The notes: a model not told the origin generated them from the sequence alone. 64,000 nucleotides of DNA from Rhynchopus sp. YZ270_cl-10 (GCA_964035575.1 OZ037867.1:496001-560000); one strand, 5' to 3'. Shown: positions 38,765 to 49,098, counted from the first letter of the stretch. Numbers and translations are program-made.

Positions 38765-38852
38765 GAGGGGTGTTGGGAGGTGTTGGGAGGTGTTGGGAGG
38801 CGTTGGGAGGTGTTGGGAGGTGTTGGGAGGGCGTTGGGAGGCGTTGGGAGGG
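38765..38852 (+). repeat. GTTGGGAGGT minisatellite, copy 2
   Basis: About 8-9 units, direct orientation relative to 37522-37616. Together they bracket the two microsatellites. Confidence 0.85.
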
Positions 38853-38975
38853 TTTGCCGTTTTTTGCAAATCAGGTGGCAGTTTTGAAAAAAAAAAAAAA
38901 CTTTTGCAGATTTGGAAAAAAAGTTTTTTGCATTTTTTGGGGAACTGGGTTGCTGACCGCACCATGAAATCCCGT

Positions 38976-39124
38976 ACCATACAGGCTGTACCCAATTTTT
39001 TTTTGCCTGCGGCGCCATTTTTCCTTTTTTGCTCCGCAAAAAAGGGTTCGTTGAGTGACTCTGTTGTGTAAAAGGCTAGATTTTTACACCGTACCCCAAT
39101 TTTTTTTTCGCCTGCGGCGCCATA
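38976..39124 (+). repeat. ~145-bp dispersed repeat, copy 1, split by the pogo element
   Basis: GCCTGCGGCGCCATTTT, the CCTTTTTTGC/GCAAAAAAGG-type hairpin, GTTGAGTGACT, TTTTTACACCGTACC and a second GCCTGCGGCGCCAT. The second copy at 48733-48873 continues into TTTATTTTT, whereas this one is interrupted by the transposon at the TA. Confidence 0.8.
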
Positions 39125-39353
39125 CAGTCCAAGTATCTATTATGTCGTTTTTAATTATGTCGGTTTACCCCCCTTCCGACACCCAAAAAACGACATTATT
39201 AAAACCGCCAAAATCAAGAGCGCCATTAATCGCTCCATCGTACCGTGGCTCGCTGCGCGAGTCACAACCACACACAACCACACACAACCACACACAAACA
39301 CATACATCCCTCCCACAAAACAATACCCAGTTTCATAACCTAAACATACACTA

Positions 39354-41113
39354 ATGGACGCTCACCTGGTTTCGCAGGAGGTTGCGAGTGCAACGGCGGA
39401 GGCCAACATCACCCCTTCAACCGCCGTGAAGGCATCCCTGTCCAATGAGGACATTCGTACGCTCACCGACATGGCGAGAACGACTTCGGCTGCCAGAGCT
39501 GCGAGGACTTGGAACGCCAAGGCAGAAAACAAGGAGAAACAAGTAAATGAGCGGACAGTCCAGCGCTACAAAAAACACTGGTGTGACAACAGACAGTACC
39601 TCGTTACTCAAAAGCGAGGGCAAAAAACCCTCCTGCTGCCGGCCGAACGCGAAACACTCTCCAAAGCATTTGACACCATCCGCAGCAGTGGTCAGGCTGT
39701 CACCGCGTACTTGTTCTCCCGAGTAGCGCGCGGAATTGTTACGCGTGCCAGACCGACACTGACAGCCCAGGACAGGGTGGCCCTGTTTAGCACGTCCTGG
39801 GCACGTGATGAAATGGGCAGGATGGGCTTGCGTGTCCGTCGAGGGACAACAGACCGCACGGTCACCGCGGGTCGAATTGCGGCAGATGGACGGGTGTTCT
39901 ACGACCAACTTGCAGCGACCGGAGTCCAACACAAATCTCTCCTTTTTAACATGGATGAGTTTTTTTGTAAGATGGACAATGCAGGGAGGTCATGGACTTG
40001 GGAGAGAGTGCGAAAAGGCGAAAAAAAAAATATAGCCATCAAGAGTGAAAAACTCGGCTTCACTTGTTCGGTGCTCTCCTCGGCGGCTGGCGACGCACAC
40101 TACCTCCAGATGATCTGGAAAGGAAAAACGGGTATGTTTTCGTACTTTGTTTGTTCATTTACTACACAACTCCTCTCACAGATGCCGTGCACGCCGTACC
40201 TCCCGAAGGCCAGTCAGAAAACCCAAATATTATGCAAATGCATAATGCGAGCACCCACTTCCAAACTGCATCCTCATTTTCTTTGTGGTTGGAGCGTTTC
40301 AAGGTCCTGGTGTCGAAAATAAGGTCAGAGGAGGGACTGCCCGTGGATGAGCCTGCGGTCCTCATTCTGGACGCCGCCACACAGCACATCACCACCGGTG
40401 CTGGTCTGACTGAGATGGGCATCACCGTCGTCGACATCCCCCCCAAGCAGACGCACTGCTTTCAGCCCGCCGATATGTTTATCATATCTGGGCTGAAGCA
40501 GGCAGCCTGCAAGGCGTGGGGACGCCACGTCTCGGAGTTGTTCTCCTCCGATTCTGTGGAGGACGCGACGGCCGCCATGCTCTCTACGCGCATGAAGGTG
40601 CGGAGGGACCGGAAGTACCGATACCTCAGCGAGGCGCTCGGGCGGTTGTCGAAGGAGCAGGTGCAGAAGAGCTGGGTGGCTGCGGGAATAATCCGCGCCA
40701 TCTGGAAGGAGCCCGCCACCCCCAGCACCGCCATCGCCTACGACACCTATTGTGAGATGGCGAAACTCGACTCCGAAATCGATGTACCCATCGACAGCGA
40801 GGAGCCAGCCGACGACGAACCTCCTGCAGCCAACCCGCCCGCTGCCGCGCAACCTGCAGCACCATCGTCTGCGACTGACACAACAGCACCCACACAACAA
40901 CCTCCACCACAGCAGCCAGCAGCAGAGGAGCCTGAAAGAAGATTTTCCCTCAGGGTCTGTCAGGGTCGCCCAAAAAAGCTTTTTTTAAACCGTGACGAAC
41001 TGGTGTTCCAGCATCGCAATAAGATTGCCGGGATCAAGAGAAAGAGGGCACCGCCGTCAAGGGGAGCTCTGATGTCTTTTGTTAAGAAGAGGCGCGTTGA
41101 AGACATTGATTAA
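39354..41113 (+). CDS. Pogo-family DDE transposase, two exons (569 aa)
   Basis: Exon 1 is 39354-40131 and exon 2 is 40182-41113. The 50-nt intron (GTATGTTTTC to CCTCTCACAG) is phase 1 and restores one frame of 569 codons. The N-terminal part (~25-150) has helical, basic DNA-binding character (NERTVQRYKKHW). The DDE core shows Asp201 in LLFNMDEFF, Asp323 in VLILDAATQH and Asp357 in HCFQPADMF, i.e. a DD33D spacing typical of pogo/Tigger. The C-terminus has a Pro/Ala/Gln stretch and a bipartite nuclear signal (KRKR ... KKRR near 545-563). It cuts and pastes the element in the nucleus. No stop interrupts the spliced frame. Confidence 0.94.
40132..40181 (+). other. 50-nt spliceosomal intron in the transposase gene
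   Basis: GTATGT donor, pyrimidine-rich tail and CACAG acceptor. Length 50 (2 mod 3) exactly joins the two coding frames and restores a Gly-to-Asp split codon with family-like sequence on both sides. Confidence 0.85.
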
Positions 41114-41310
41114 AACCCCACCCCGCTTTTGTGAACCCTCTAGACTTTGTAGACTTTGTAGACTTTGTAAAATTTGTGAGTAAACCATCCCACCCCCTTT
41201 CCATGCAGCGAGCATACCAAACCTAGTAAAAAGAATGTGGGGGTAGTATTTTTTATGCACCTCGGAAGACTTTATTGGACGGCCTGGGCACTTGTATGGA
41301 CAGCATTTAT

Positions 41311-41470
41311 TGGCCTCAAACTCCATTTCTCGGCCTCAAACTCCATTTCTCGGCCTATAGGCCGAGAAATGGAGTTTGAGGCCGAGAAATGAAGGTCTCA
41401 AACTCCATTTCTCGGCCTCAAACTCCATTTCTCGGCCTAGGCCGAGAAATGGAGTTTGAGGCCGAGAAAT
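41311..41470. repeat. Two large palindromes in the transposon 3' region
   Basis: Both are built from GGCCTCAAACTCCATTTCTC and its complement. One centres on GGCCTATAGGCC (~41358), the other on GGCCTAGGCC (~41440). They are preceded by a triple TAGACTTTG repeat (41141-41170). Confidence 0.8.
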
Positions 41471-41635
41471 AGAGTTTTCATGGTACAAGGTGACCTCCGT
41501 GCTAACTGAACTCTCGAATTTTTTTTTTCGCCTATAGGGCTTATTTTGACGATTTGAGGCCATTAAAGCCAAAATTGAGCACTTTTGAGCATCTGTGGTT
41601 ATCTAAAAAGTCTTCCTCGGTGCATAAAACTAGTT

Positions 41636-41886
41636 TTGCATGGCCCCGAGGCCTCGTAAGGGCCCCTCGGCCCAGAAAAAAGTGCCTCGGCCCTCACGGG
41701 CCGAGGCACTTTTTTCTGGGCCTCGGGGCCCTTACTCGGCCTCGGGGCCATGCAATAAATAGCCATTCCACACCCACTCCGCGCCCACTCCCACCCACTC
41801 ACTCCCACCCACTCACTCACACTCACACCTACTCCCACTCCAAATGTAGCGTACCGTTTGGCCGGGGGCTCCGCCCCCGGCCAAAC
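41636..41886. repeat. 121-bp near-perfect palindrome and a 14-bp-stem hairpin
   Basis: 41636-41756 reads the same on both strands around CCCTCACGGG (arms with GCATGGCCCCGAG, CCCAGAAAAAAGTGCC). 41856-41886 is a perfect GTTTGGCCGGGGGC stem with loop TCC. Both lie after the transposase stop codon, inside the element. Confidence 0.85.
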
Positions 41887-42359
41887 TGAAAATAAATAAA
41901 TAAATAAGCCCAAAAATCGAAAATCGGTCATTTTTTTCGATTCCGACACACAAAAAACGACATCATTAAAACCGACCTAAATAAAGGCGACATAATTACC
42001 GCGTGGACTGTATTATATTATTTTTTTTTGCTTCGCAAAAAAAATTGAGTCATGAGTCCTGATATGGGTGAAAAATTGCATCCGGGTGCCCTTTTGTGCA
42101 CTCCTCCTGAAGGGGTGAAGGGTGCTGTGAATGCTACCTTGCGTGCTGGAGTCAGGCATAGTGCATGTGGGACCTGCTGGAGCCCTAGCCAGTGAAGCCC
42201 CCTGGGCTAGTACAATGATGATACTTCAATCTGAAGTCCATTTCTTCAAAAAAGCCCCTCCGTGCCTGCAGCCCCCTCAGGAATAGCAACCTCACTTTTT
42301 TTGCACTTTTGGTAAGGAAAAAAATCGTATATAAATCCCTGAATGAATGCCCATGAAAA

Positions 42360-42658
42360 CCAGGCACTCCGCTAGGTACTAAAGTTCTGTTGATTGTCAA
42401 CAGAACTTTTTGAAAATGGGGAAAAAAAGAAAAAAAAAAAAAGTCTGCTAAGTGGTTCAGACCCGTTCTACCTGTCAAAAAAGCTCAGGAGAAGAAGATA
42501 TGGAGAGGTGAGTGCTCAAACGTCCCAAAAAAGTCAAAATCGGGCGTTGGAAAAAAAAAAAGTTGCGTACCGTGCGCCTGCGGCGCAAGCATGTACCCCA
42601 CCACGTGGATCATCAACAGAACATTTTCAAAATCGGAAATCCTAGCGGAGAGCCTGAT
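42360..42658 (+). repeat. ~300-bp dispersed repeat, copy 2
   Basis: Near-identical to 27642-27958. It continues into a poly-A tract and a longer reading frame not present at 27.9 kb. Confidence 0.8.
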
Positions 42659-42663
42659 GAAAA

Positions 42664-42701
<38 letters not shown>

Positions 42702-43378
42702 GCCTATGGCTTCGCCTGTACAAGGTCAATAAAATGTTCGTCCCACCCCTCAAACCCTCTACCAAACCCCTCACCAAACTCCTGAACACGAATTCTAGAA
42801 CATCAAAATTCGCTAATAATGGACCATTGTCAGGCGTTTTACGTGTGATGGGGCTCCTAACGGTAAAGGACTCCACCGGGAACGAGGTGGTTGTCATTTT
42901 TGGCAAACACTTGTGTGAAGAAGAGAAGGCGTGGGACCTCTACTCAACGAGACAAAAAAAAAAGAAGAAGAGAACCGCTAACCGTAAAACGACCCCTGCG
43001 ACGGGGCCTTCTCTGGATGTGACAGCTTCCCCGCTCCCACACCTGCGCCGAAGAGAGCTCAAAAAGACTGGCGAGAGGGCCGAAGTCCCTCCTCACCTCC
43101 GAAGAGATGCGCATCCTCCTCACAGGCAAAACGAGGTCAATGGGGTGGGGTGCCACCTCACAGCGGTTCGCCCCCAGGAGCGGCACTTCACTGGGTACAT
43201 TGCAGAACTGAGGGAAGAAGGAAAGAAGGCCTCCACGTTATGGACAGTCTTCAGCATGCTGAACACTAAATACCGTCCGCATTACAGCTTCTTGTTTGTT
43301 CTACCCAACCCCCACCCGAACTATCAATGTGCGGCAAAAAAAATATATGTCTTAGAATTACCATCTAAAGCGTTTTAG
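42512..43378 (+). CDS. Repeat-derived ORF with a recombinase-like C-terminal segment (288 codons)
   Basis: The frame crosses the dispersed repeat and a ~40-base A tract (poly-Lys), so the first ~75 codons are probably not native. The part from ~42720 has coding-like composition. Near its end, ERHFTGYIAELREEGKKAST followed by LWTVFSMLNTKYRPHY resembles the SAM-like core-binding part of eukaryotic tyrosine-recombinase elements. That resemblance is from memory only. No catalytic domain is seen, so it is treated as an old, incomplete mobile-element remnant of uncertain class. Confidence 0.3.
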
Positions 43379-43524
43379 ATCCTAAGTCTCTCTGTTGAAT
43401 AGTCTTGAACACAATTGATTTATCGCATCGACTGTACAGCTTTGAGATAATACCAGACCTAATTTGTATTTTCAGAGAAAAAACTATAACACAAACCGCC
43501 TACTGATCTCTTAAGACAATGAGA

Positions 43525-45282
43525 TCAGAAGCAATTTTCATTATTCCTCCGCATACCTGCGTGCCAATGCTGAAACTGCGGCTGCTGTGGGAACCCCGCT
43601 ACCGGCTGCACACCGACCTGCACATTGTACATCGGCATCATAACACTCTGCGGCAGCCTTTGTGGGTCGGTCTTGCCGTTCGGGCCTGCTGGCCTCTTGC
43701 CCTTCTTAGGCGCACTCACAAAGTTCTGCGTGAGGTCCAGATACAACCCTGTCGATGCCGCCGTCTCACAGAGCTTCACCCAGATACGCTCCGCAGAAAC
43801 TGGGGTCAGCTCTGGGAGGCATGCCTTGATACGAAGAGAGACGGGCTCCCACAGGGAAGGGGGGCACATCTTGATGGCAGCTTGGAGCACATAGTTTCCC
43901 GACTGCGAGCACGCAAGACGGCGAGCGCTCAGACTGCTCCGAACCAGCTCGGACAGAAGATCATGCAGGTACGGTTCAGACACATGCTTCAAAACCTGCT
44001 CCACCGCATGGCTTGCATGACGGTGAAGACTCATCGACTCAACAGTCCCCTTAATGCGTGCAGCAATGCTATCAGCAAACTCCGAAGGTGCCAACTGAAT
44101 GCACTGCTGCACCAAAAAGTTCCCACTCCCAGACCGCATCAGAGTCGCGCAATGGGTCAAAATTTCATCCAAAAGCGGTTTAACCACAGCAACACCTCCT
44201 TCAGCCCCTTCAGTACACTGCATTCTAATACAGGCCTCCAGCGCAAGCCCTGCCCTAGGCCTGTCTGCGAAGGGCAAAACATATGCAACAGCACGTTGCA
44301 GAAGCTGTCCCCGCTGTGTTTCCTCCATTCTCGAAAACGTGGCAGAAAAGAGAGCTGGAACTTCTAAGAGCTGCCCGGTGCATTCCTCCATTGCTGCGAG
44401 AACCTCCTGTAGGGCAGGGCCAGAGGGGACGCGGTTCAGAAGTTCTGCTACTGCAGCGTGGAGCTGTGGGTGGTGTGGCTGCAACACACGGTCAATCGCC
44501 GCAGGAATTGCGGCAGCAAGCGGGATCAACTCTGCGACCTCTGCGTTTGTGATGGCCAACGTCAGCGCGTCCCCTTCCTCTCTGTACACCTCCATGATGC
44601 CAGCGTCGGCAACCCGCAGCAACATCTCCTTTACTGCAATCGGAGACGCCTCACTTTCATCCAATCCATCCTGCGGTGCAGTCTGAGGCGTGGAAGGGGC
44701 TGTGTCTGGGACAGTAGGGATGCTCTCTTCCTCCTCTTCTTGGCAGTCCGATCCTGGCAGTGATGTCAACGAAGGAAGCGATGGAAGATGCGCCAAAGGC
44801 TCCGGTTGGTTGTACGTAGTGTGCCTCAGAGGGGGGAGGGGAAGCTGTTGTGGCTGGGGTGGTCCCCTCTGCATCGGAAGGGCTGGGATCTCTGCAGGCC
44901 ACAGCCAGACCTCTGCAGAAAGCCCTGCAACAGGGGTGGCGATGGAGTTGCACAGCTCATCGTCGTGCGGTTGGTCCGCAAACCTCCCTCCTCCAGTCCC
45001 CGTTGCAAGTCTCTCTTGTTTTGTCCTCCATCTCGGTGCAATATGAGCCTTCAACACCTTAATAGGCTGGACCGCCCAATCGCTGGTCAACAAAACTGCC
45101 TCCTTGAAGTTCATTCCGTCCCTCACAACGAAGGTCTCCGTGCAGGCGGGGAGGACAGTGCTGTAGCCATGACGCAGGACGGTGGGAACCAAAGGCAGGT
45201 GCGGCATGGGTGCGGACACTGCAGGCATGCTTGGAGGCTGTTGCGCATCAGTCTCCACACGATCGAAGCTGGATACGGGCAT
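43525..45282 (-). CDS. Probable PUF (Pumilio-like) RNA-binding protein (585 aa)
   Basis: ATG-started 585-aa frame without introns. Residues 1-210 are Pro/Gln/Glu-rich and probably disordered. From ~215 the protein is helical. Three clear PUF-type repeat cores appear: SGNFLVQQ (~386-393), HASHAVEQ (~422-429) and SGNYVLQA (~460-467), spaced ~36 residues, as in Pumilio repeats where these side chains read RNA bases. Earlier helices at ~215-380 (LLRVADAGIMEVY, LQEVLAAMEECTGQLLEVPA, RGQLLQRAVAYVLPF) may be degenerate repeats. A basic KKGKRPAG patch is near 526. It probably regulates mRNA stability or translation in the cytoplasm, or ribosome assembly if nucleolar. Only a few repeats are canonical, so a HEAT/ARM-like protein is the alternative. 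Confidence 0.72.
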   Translation of the reverse strand: MPVSSFDRVETDAQQPPSMPAVSAPMPHLPLVPTVLRHGYSTVLPACTETFVVRDGMNFKEAVLLTSDWAVQPIKVLKAHIAPRWRTKQERLATGTGGGRFADQPHDDELCNSIATPVAGLSAEVWLWPAEIPALPMQRGPPQPQQLPLPPLRHTTYNQPEPLAHLPSLPSLTSLPGSDCQEEEEESIPTVPDTAPSTPQTAPQDGLDESEASPIAVKEMLLRVADAGIMEVYREEGDALTLAITNAEVAELIPLAAAIPAAIDRVLQPHHPQLHAAVAELLNRVPSGPALQEVLAAMEECTGQLLEVPALFSATFSRMEETQRGQLLQRAVAYVLPFADRPRAGLALEACIRMQCTEGAEGGVAVVKPLLDEILTHCATLMRSGSGNFLVQQCIQLAPSEFADSIAARIKGTVESMSLHRHASHAVEQVLKHVSEPYLHDLLSELVRSSLSARRLACSQSGNYVLQAAIKMCPPSLWEPVSLRIKACLPELTPVSAERIWVKLCETAASTGLYLDLTQNFVSAPKKGKRPAGPNGKTDPQRLPQSVMMPMYNVQVGVQPVAGFPQQPQFQHWHAGMRRNNENCF

Positions 45283-46352
45283 GGTGGAGGTGAGGGTTTT
45301 GATGGTTGAGGTGAGAGAGAGAGGATGAAGAGGAAGAAACGCGGTCTCTCCAAAAAAAAAAAAAGGTTGAGAAACTACGAGGGGGAAGAAAAAAAAACGG
45401 GAGGAGAGAGAGAGAGGGGGTCTTGTGTGCAGAATATCTGGGAGGAGGAGGAGGAGGAGGAGGGTGGTTTTGGTTGCTGTATTTGTATCGACAATCGCTT
45501 AATTTACGGTAGGTTCTGTTTTTTTGGTATCGTCCGGGGGTTTTTGATAAATAAATATTTTTTTTGAATAGATAAAAGCAATAAATTACTTTTTATTTAA
45601 AACAAAAGGCACTCCGTATCCAAAACTATATCGTCCGGGGGGGGGGGAAAAAACCCCCCCTCAACCAAATCGATTTTTTTGATCACTCAGCACACCAGAC
45701 CTATCACCCTAGATGGATTTTGGGTGTTTTCCCCCTTTTTTTGCGTGGTATTTTTGGACATAATACACAGCAACCGCAGCAGTGAAGATCATCAAAGATG
45801 AGCTAAAATCCCTCCCTTCGCAGATATTCATCAACAGGAGTCTTTATGTAGTGTTGTGTAAGGAGTAGAAGTGAAAGTAGAACAGTAGGGTTGTTTCATA
45901 TACATTCTTTTTCTAATGAAAAGAAGGTACAGAGGGTGCTAAAAAAAGTACCCTTGCTTCCAAGAATAGGGGAAAAGGGGGGAGAAGGCATAGCAATTTA
46001 TTATCCATTAAGACGGTACAATCTATTTAAAAAGGGTACAATATACAAAAGCGCAAAAAACAAAAAATGGTTCGGTGGCAATTTACCAGCGTAGGGGAAA
46101 AGAAAGGAAACAAAAAAACTTGAATACGAGATGTATACCTTCTTGCAGGATCTCACATAACTTTTCAAGAAAAGGTGTGTAAAAAAAAAGTACATTTTTC
46201 CGTCGATATCTCTTTTGGTACGTTGCTTTGGGTGTTGTTTTGTACAAAGTTGGAAAATAAAAATGGAATTGACCTTTTTTCGGGACAGGATTCACTAACA
46301 AAGAATTGATACAAAACCAAACAACCTACCTACCCATCACACCCATCATTCA
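45283..46352. other. Intergenic region, no gene
   Basis: Contains GA-rich and GGAGGA repeats near 45440-45462. TATCGTCCGGGGG occurs twice (45527 and 45629), the second with an 11-G run and then a C run. A copy of the TACATTCTTT...GAGGGTGC repeat is at 45896-45940. The PUF and coiled-coil genes lie on either side on the minus strand. Confidence 0.5.
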
Positions 46353-47474
46353 TCACCACGGCCTCGTACACTTAGCATCCAATGAATGCGTTCTGCGTCT
46401 CCCTCCACCCTCACTGCCTCCACCCTCCACCACCACCCTCTCCTGCGGGGGTCTCCTTGAGAACTTTGATGGAGCAGTTGATTCCCCTTTCTTTACTGCC
46501 ATGACCACACGCGATTCATTGTGGAGGACATGCGTTTTCCTTCCGAGACGTGAATCGCTATGACGGTGTGCATTGGTATGCGCACGGGTAGGATGGCAGA
46601 ATTTGCTTCGCTCTCCAGGCTGTGCAGGTTCAGGGTAGGCAGGGTTTGCTTCGTAGGTGTCGAAGGGTGTTTTAGCAGACTGGGTGTAGGTTCTTCTTCT
46701 GGGGGAGGCGCTGGCGGAGCGGGCGGTGTCGTATTCCTTAGAGGTTCCGAGAGCGGGGTGGTCGTGGAGCATGCGTTTTCCGGGGGTGTGGCGGAATTCG
46801 GTGGGGCAGTGTTCTTGTGTGTGGATTTGGCGCCGTGCGGTACGTTCATCGATTTGGCCGCGTTCAGGGATGACATTGAGGGTGTTGTGAGTTGATTTTG
46901 CAATGTCTTCGACCAAGCGATGTTCCCGCTCTTCACGTTTTCTCGCAACCTGCTCCGCAAGCACCGCCGCCTGCGCCCTATTCCGCCGACTCATTTCGTT
47001 TTTCTCAAACTCCATCCTCCGCTGCTCCACAAGCTCCGCCTCTTTGTTCCGTTGCTGTGCAATCGCCCGCTCCCTCCCTTCATCAATCTGCTTCCTCGCC
47101 TGAGCCAACGCCACATCCCTCAAATTCACCATACTATCAACACCGTACACCTGCTGGCCACTGCCCTTCTTTGTAACATTCTCCTTTACCTCTGGTGGTG
47201 CGTTTCTCCGCCGAGAAACGTGAAGTGGCGACACCGGCTGTGGTCGATGGGACAGCCCATAAGGCGGGGGTTCGTACACCCCACGTAGAGCGGAGACAGA
47301 CTTTGCAGAGCGGCTCTGTGGCTCGCATGGAGGGGGGATCGCTCGACGTCTGCTTCCATAATGCGAAGGGGAGCCTTCGCAAGAGGGCGATCTGCTGACA
47401 GAGCGTGAATGAGAGCGGCTGATAGACCGCATAATCGCCCTAGGTGGGCTTGGGAGGCCTACACTGTACACCAT
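46353..47474 (-). CDS. Coiled-coil hypothetical protein with Arg/Ser-rich N-terminus (373 aa)
   Basis: Intron-free 373-aa frame with ATG start. Residues 14-31 are Arg/Ser-rich (RSISRSHSRSVSRSPS), and 32-100 are rich in Pro/Arg/Ser. A charged helix at 117-193 (ARKQIDEGRERAIAQQR, EKNEMSRRNRAQAAVLAEQV, ARKREEREHRLVEDIAK) is a strong single coiled coil. The C-terminal ~170 residues are basic, with many His/Arg/Ser and no domain I recognise. Such a layout fits a microtubule, basal-body or RNA-processing protein, but nothing decides between them. A 132-bp MITE sits 63 bp upstream of the start, probably within the promoter or 5' UTR. Confidence 0.75.
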   Translation of the reverse strand: MVYSVGLPSPPRAIMRSISRSHSRSVSRSPSCEGSPSHYGSRRRAIPPPCEPQSRSAKSVSALRGVYEPPPYGLSHRPQPVSPLHVSRRRNAPPEVKENVTKKGSGQQVYGVDSMVNLRDVALAQARKQIDEGRERAIAQQRNKEAELVEQRRMEFEKNEMSRRNRAQAAVLAEQVARKREEREHRLVEDIAKSTHNTLNVIPERGQIDERTARRQIHTQEHCPTEFRHTPGKRMLHDHPALGTSKEYDTARSASASPRRRTYTQSAKTPFDTYEANPAYPEPAQPGERSKFCHPTRAHTNAHRHSDSRLGRKTHVLHNESRVVMAVKKGESTAPSKFSRRPPQERVVVEGGGSEGGGRRRTHSLDAKCTRPW

Positions 47475-47537
47475 TGTAGCGGGGGTGGAAAGGAATCTGA
47501 GGAATTATGAAGGAATGAATGATGAAAAAAGCAATAT

Positions 47538-47669
47538 TGGTGCTCCTGAAAACCCCATTTTGTGTACTTGTTGCGCACTTTGTGCACAAAAAAAAAGAAG
47601 AAAAAAATACAGAAATACTCTATATTGCGTACTTGTTGCGTACTTGGTATTTTTATTTCAGGAGCACCA
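47538..47669. mobile_element. 132-bp MITE with 5-bp target duplication
   Basis: Terminal inverted repeat TGGTGCTCCTGAAA/TTTCAGGAGCACCA; flanked on both sides by AATAT (47533-47537 and 47670-47674). The interior contains related GTACTTGTTGCGCAC and GTACTTGTTGCGTAC words. Non-coding. Confidence 0.82.
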
Positions 47670-47823
47670 AATATGGATACGTCAGAGAGAGGAGGTGATG
47701 TGTGTACAGAAAAATGTGGCACTTTTTTTTACTTTTGAGGATAATGAAAAAAATAAGAGTTTGTTATGTGTATGTTGAGGGGAGGTGGAAGTAAATTAAA
47801 AAGGAAAAAAAAAAAAAAGAGAG

Positions 47824-47872
47824 AAGTTGAGAGTGACAACGCCTCACCGTTCATCGGCGGACGCAGGCACTG
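47824..47872 (+). repeat. H3-type hairpin
   Basis: GTTGAGAGTGACAACGCC, TCACCGTTCATCGGCGG, ACGCAGGCAC; the best-conserved copy together with 15693-15738. Confidence 0.65.
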
Positions 47873-48732
47873 AGGCAAAAAGAAAAAGTACAGTAATAAT
47901 AAGAGGCACTCCCCTCGAGAGACATCAAGTATTTTGCTATCCTTTCCGCGGCGGTCTAGTCAGGGGACGAATCCAAACGACTGGTACTCTACAACTAGCA
48001 TACATGGCAGCACGACCAATGTGACTAGTTGCAGTCTTCCCAGCGGGACTAGCAATATCACTAGCCGTACGTTACACTAGTCATAACGACCAGTAGTGAC
48101 ACAGTAGTCCCCCTGACGAGACCGTCGTGTCTGTCTCCTTCAGGGAGGGAGGGGTTGTTGACGGGGAAATAGGTGTCTAATCGAGAACAAACAAAGAGAA
48201 CGCCTGTAAAGCCGTTCTCGGTTGCTGGCAGGACTGTGTGCAGCATTCCACCTATCGCTGAGGTGTTACCTCCTTCGCGTCCGGCTCCCCTTCCAAGGTG
48301 TAGTCAAAATCGGACGGGTCTGTGAACTTATCAGGTGACTGCTCCCGTATCCATTGCAGGATCACACTCAATTTCCCAGCTGTGCATTTTGTGTGAATTT
48401 GTGTGTAAAATAATCAATATCAGATCCGTACGGTACTTTGGACATCCATGGTTTGAGGGTAGAAACTCTACTTTATTTTCCAAATTTGTCAAGTGTGGCA
48501 AAAACAAAACCCTCCCACTTCACCTACATCCTCCCTCCGGCTTCAACCCGAAACCATCAGCAAACATTCCAGGGGGTTATCGTGCGGTTCGCATTTAGTT
48601 GGAATCAACTAAATCTTTTTTTGGGAGGGGAAAAAAAAAAAAAAGAGGGGGTTTTTGGGCACTTTTGGGGACCCCTCGCCCGACCCCCAGATGACTGGAA
48701 TGATGGAACCATAAAAATTTTCTGCTCGCTGC
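47873..48732. other. Gene-free spacer
   Basis: Only short frames. A TTTAGTTG/CAACTAAA hairpin lies at 48596-48617, and ATCAACTAAATCT recurs at 49032-49046. Confidence 0.45.
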
Positions 48733-48873
48733 GTACCGTACCCCTTATTTTTTTTGCCTGTGGCGCCATTTTCCTTTTTTGCTCCGCAAAAAAGGGTTTG
48801 TTGAGTGACTGTGTGGTTGTAAACCAGCATTTTTACACCGTACCTTATTTTTTTTTTCGCCTGCGGCGCCATT
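48733..48873 (+). repeat. ~140-bp dispersed repeat, copy 2 (uninterrupted)
   Basis: Matches 38976-39124, including both GCCTG(C/T)GGCGCCAT words and the CCTTTTTTGC TCC GCAAAAAAGG hairpin. It continues without a transposon at its right end. Confidence 0.8.
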
Positions 48874-49098
48874 TATTTTTTTCATACGGCTAAAGAATCG
48901 CAGGGTGGCGTTCGCGAAGTTTGACGAATACAAGCGCGTGCGAAAAGTAGTTATGCAGTGGAGAAAGGAATGGAAACCACCAACCCTGAACAGTACTTGA
49001 CCTGCCTTTCCCGGGGGGAAATTTTTTTTTATCAACTAAATCTGAGAAAATTGCGAATTTGACGATAATGGGCTGAAACATTCGCCAAAAAAAAAAAA

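Larger units (their letters stand above)
39125..42010 (+). mobile_element. Pogo-like DNA transposon, apparently complete (2,886 bp)
   Basis: The left end CAGTCCAAGTATCTATTATG and the right end (complement of CAGTCCACGCGGTAATTATG) form an imperfect ~43-bp terminal inverted repeat sharing CAGTCCA, ATTATGTCG and GTCGGTTT. TA dinucleotides flank both ends (39123-39124 and 42011-42012), as expected for the Tc1/mariner-pogo superfamily. A second CGACA(C/T)(C/A)ATTAAAACCG word lies inside each end. It carries one spliced transposase gene and a ~900-bp 3' region with large hairpins. It interrupts a dispersed repeat at its TA target. Confidence 0.95.

Noticed and set aside
37668-39071. Frames of 285-449 codons over the 7- and 9-bp arrays
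   Set aside because: Artefact of pure microsatellites; similar frames exist on both strands.
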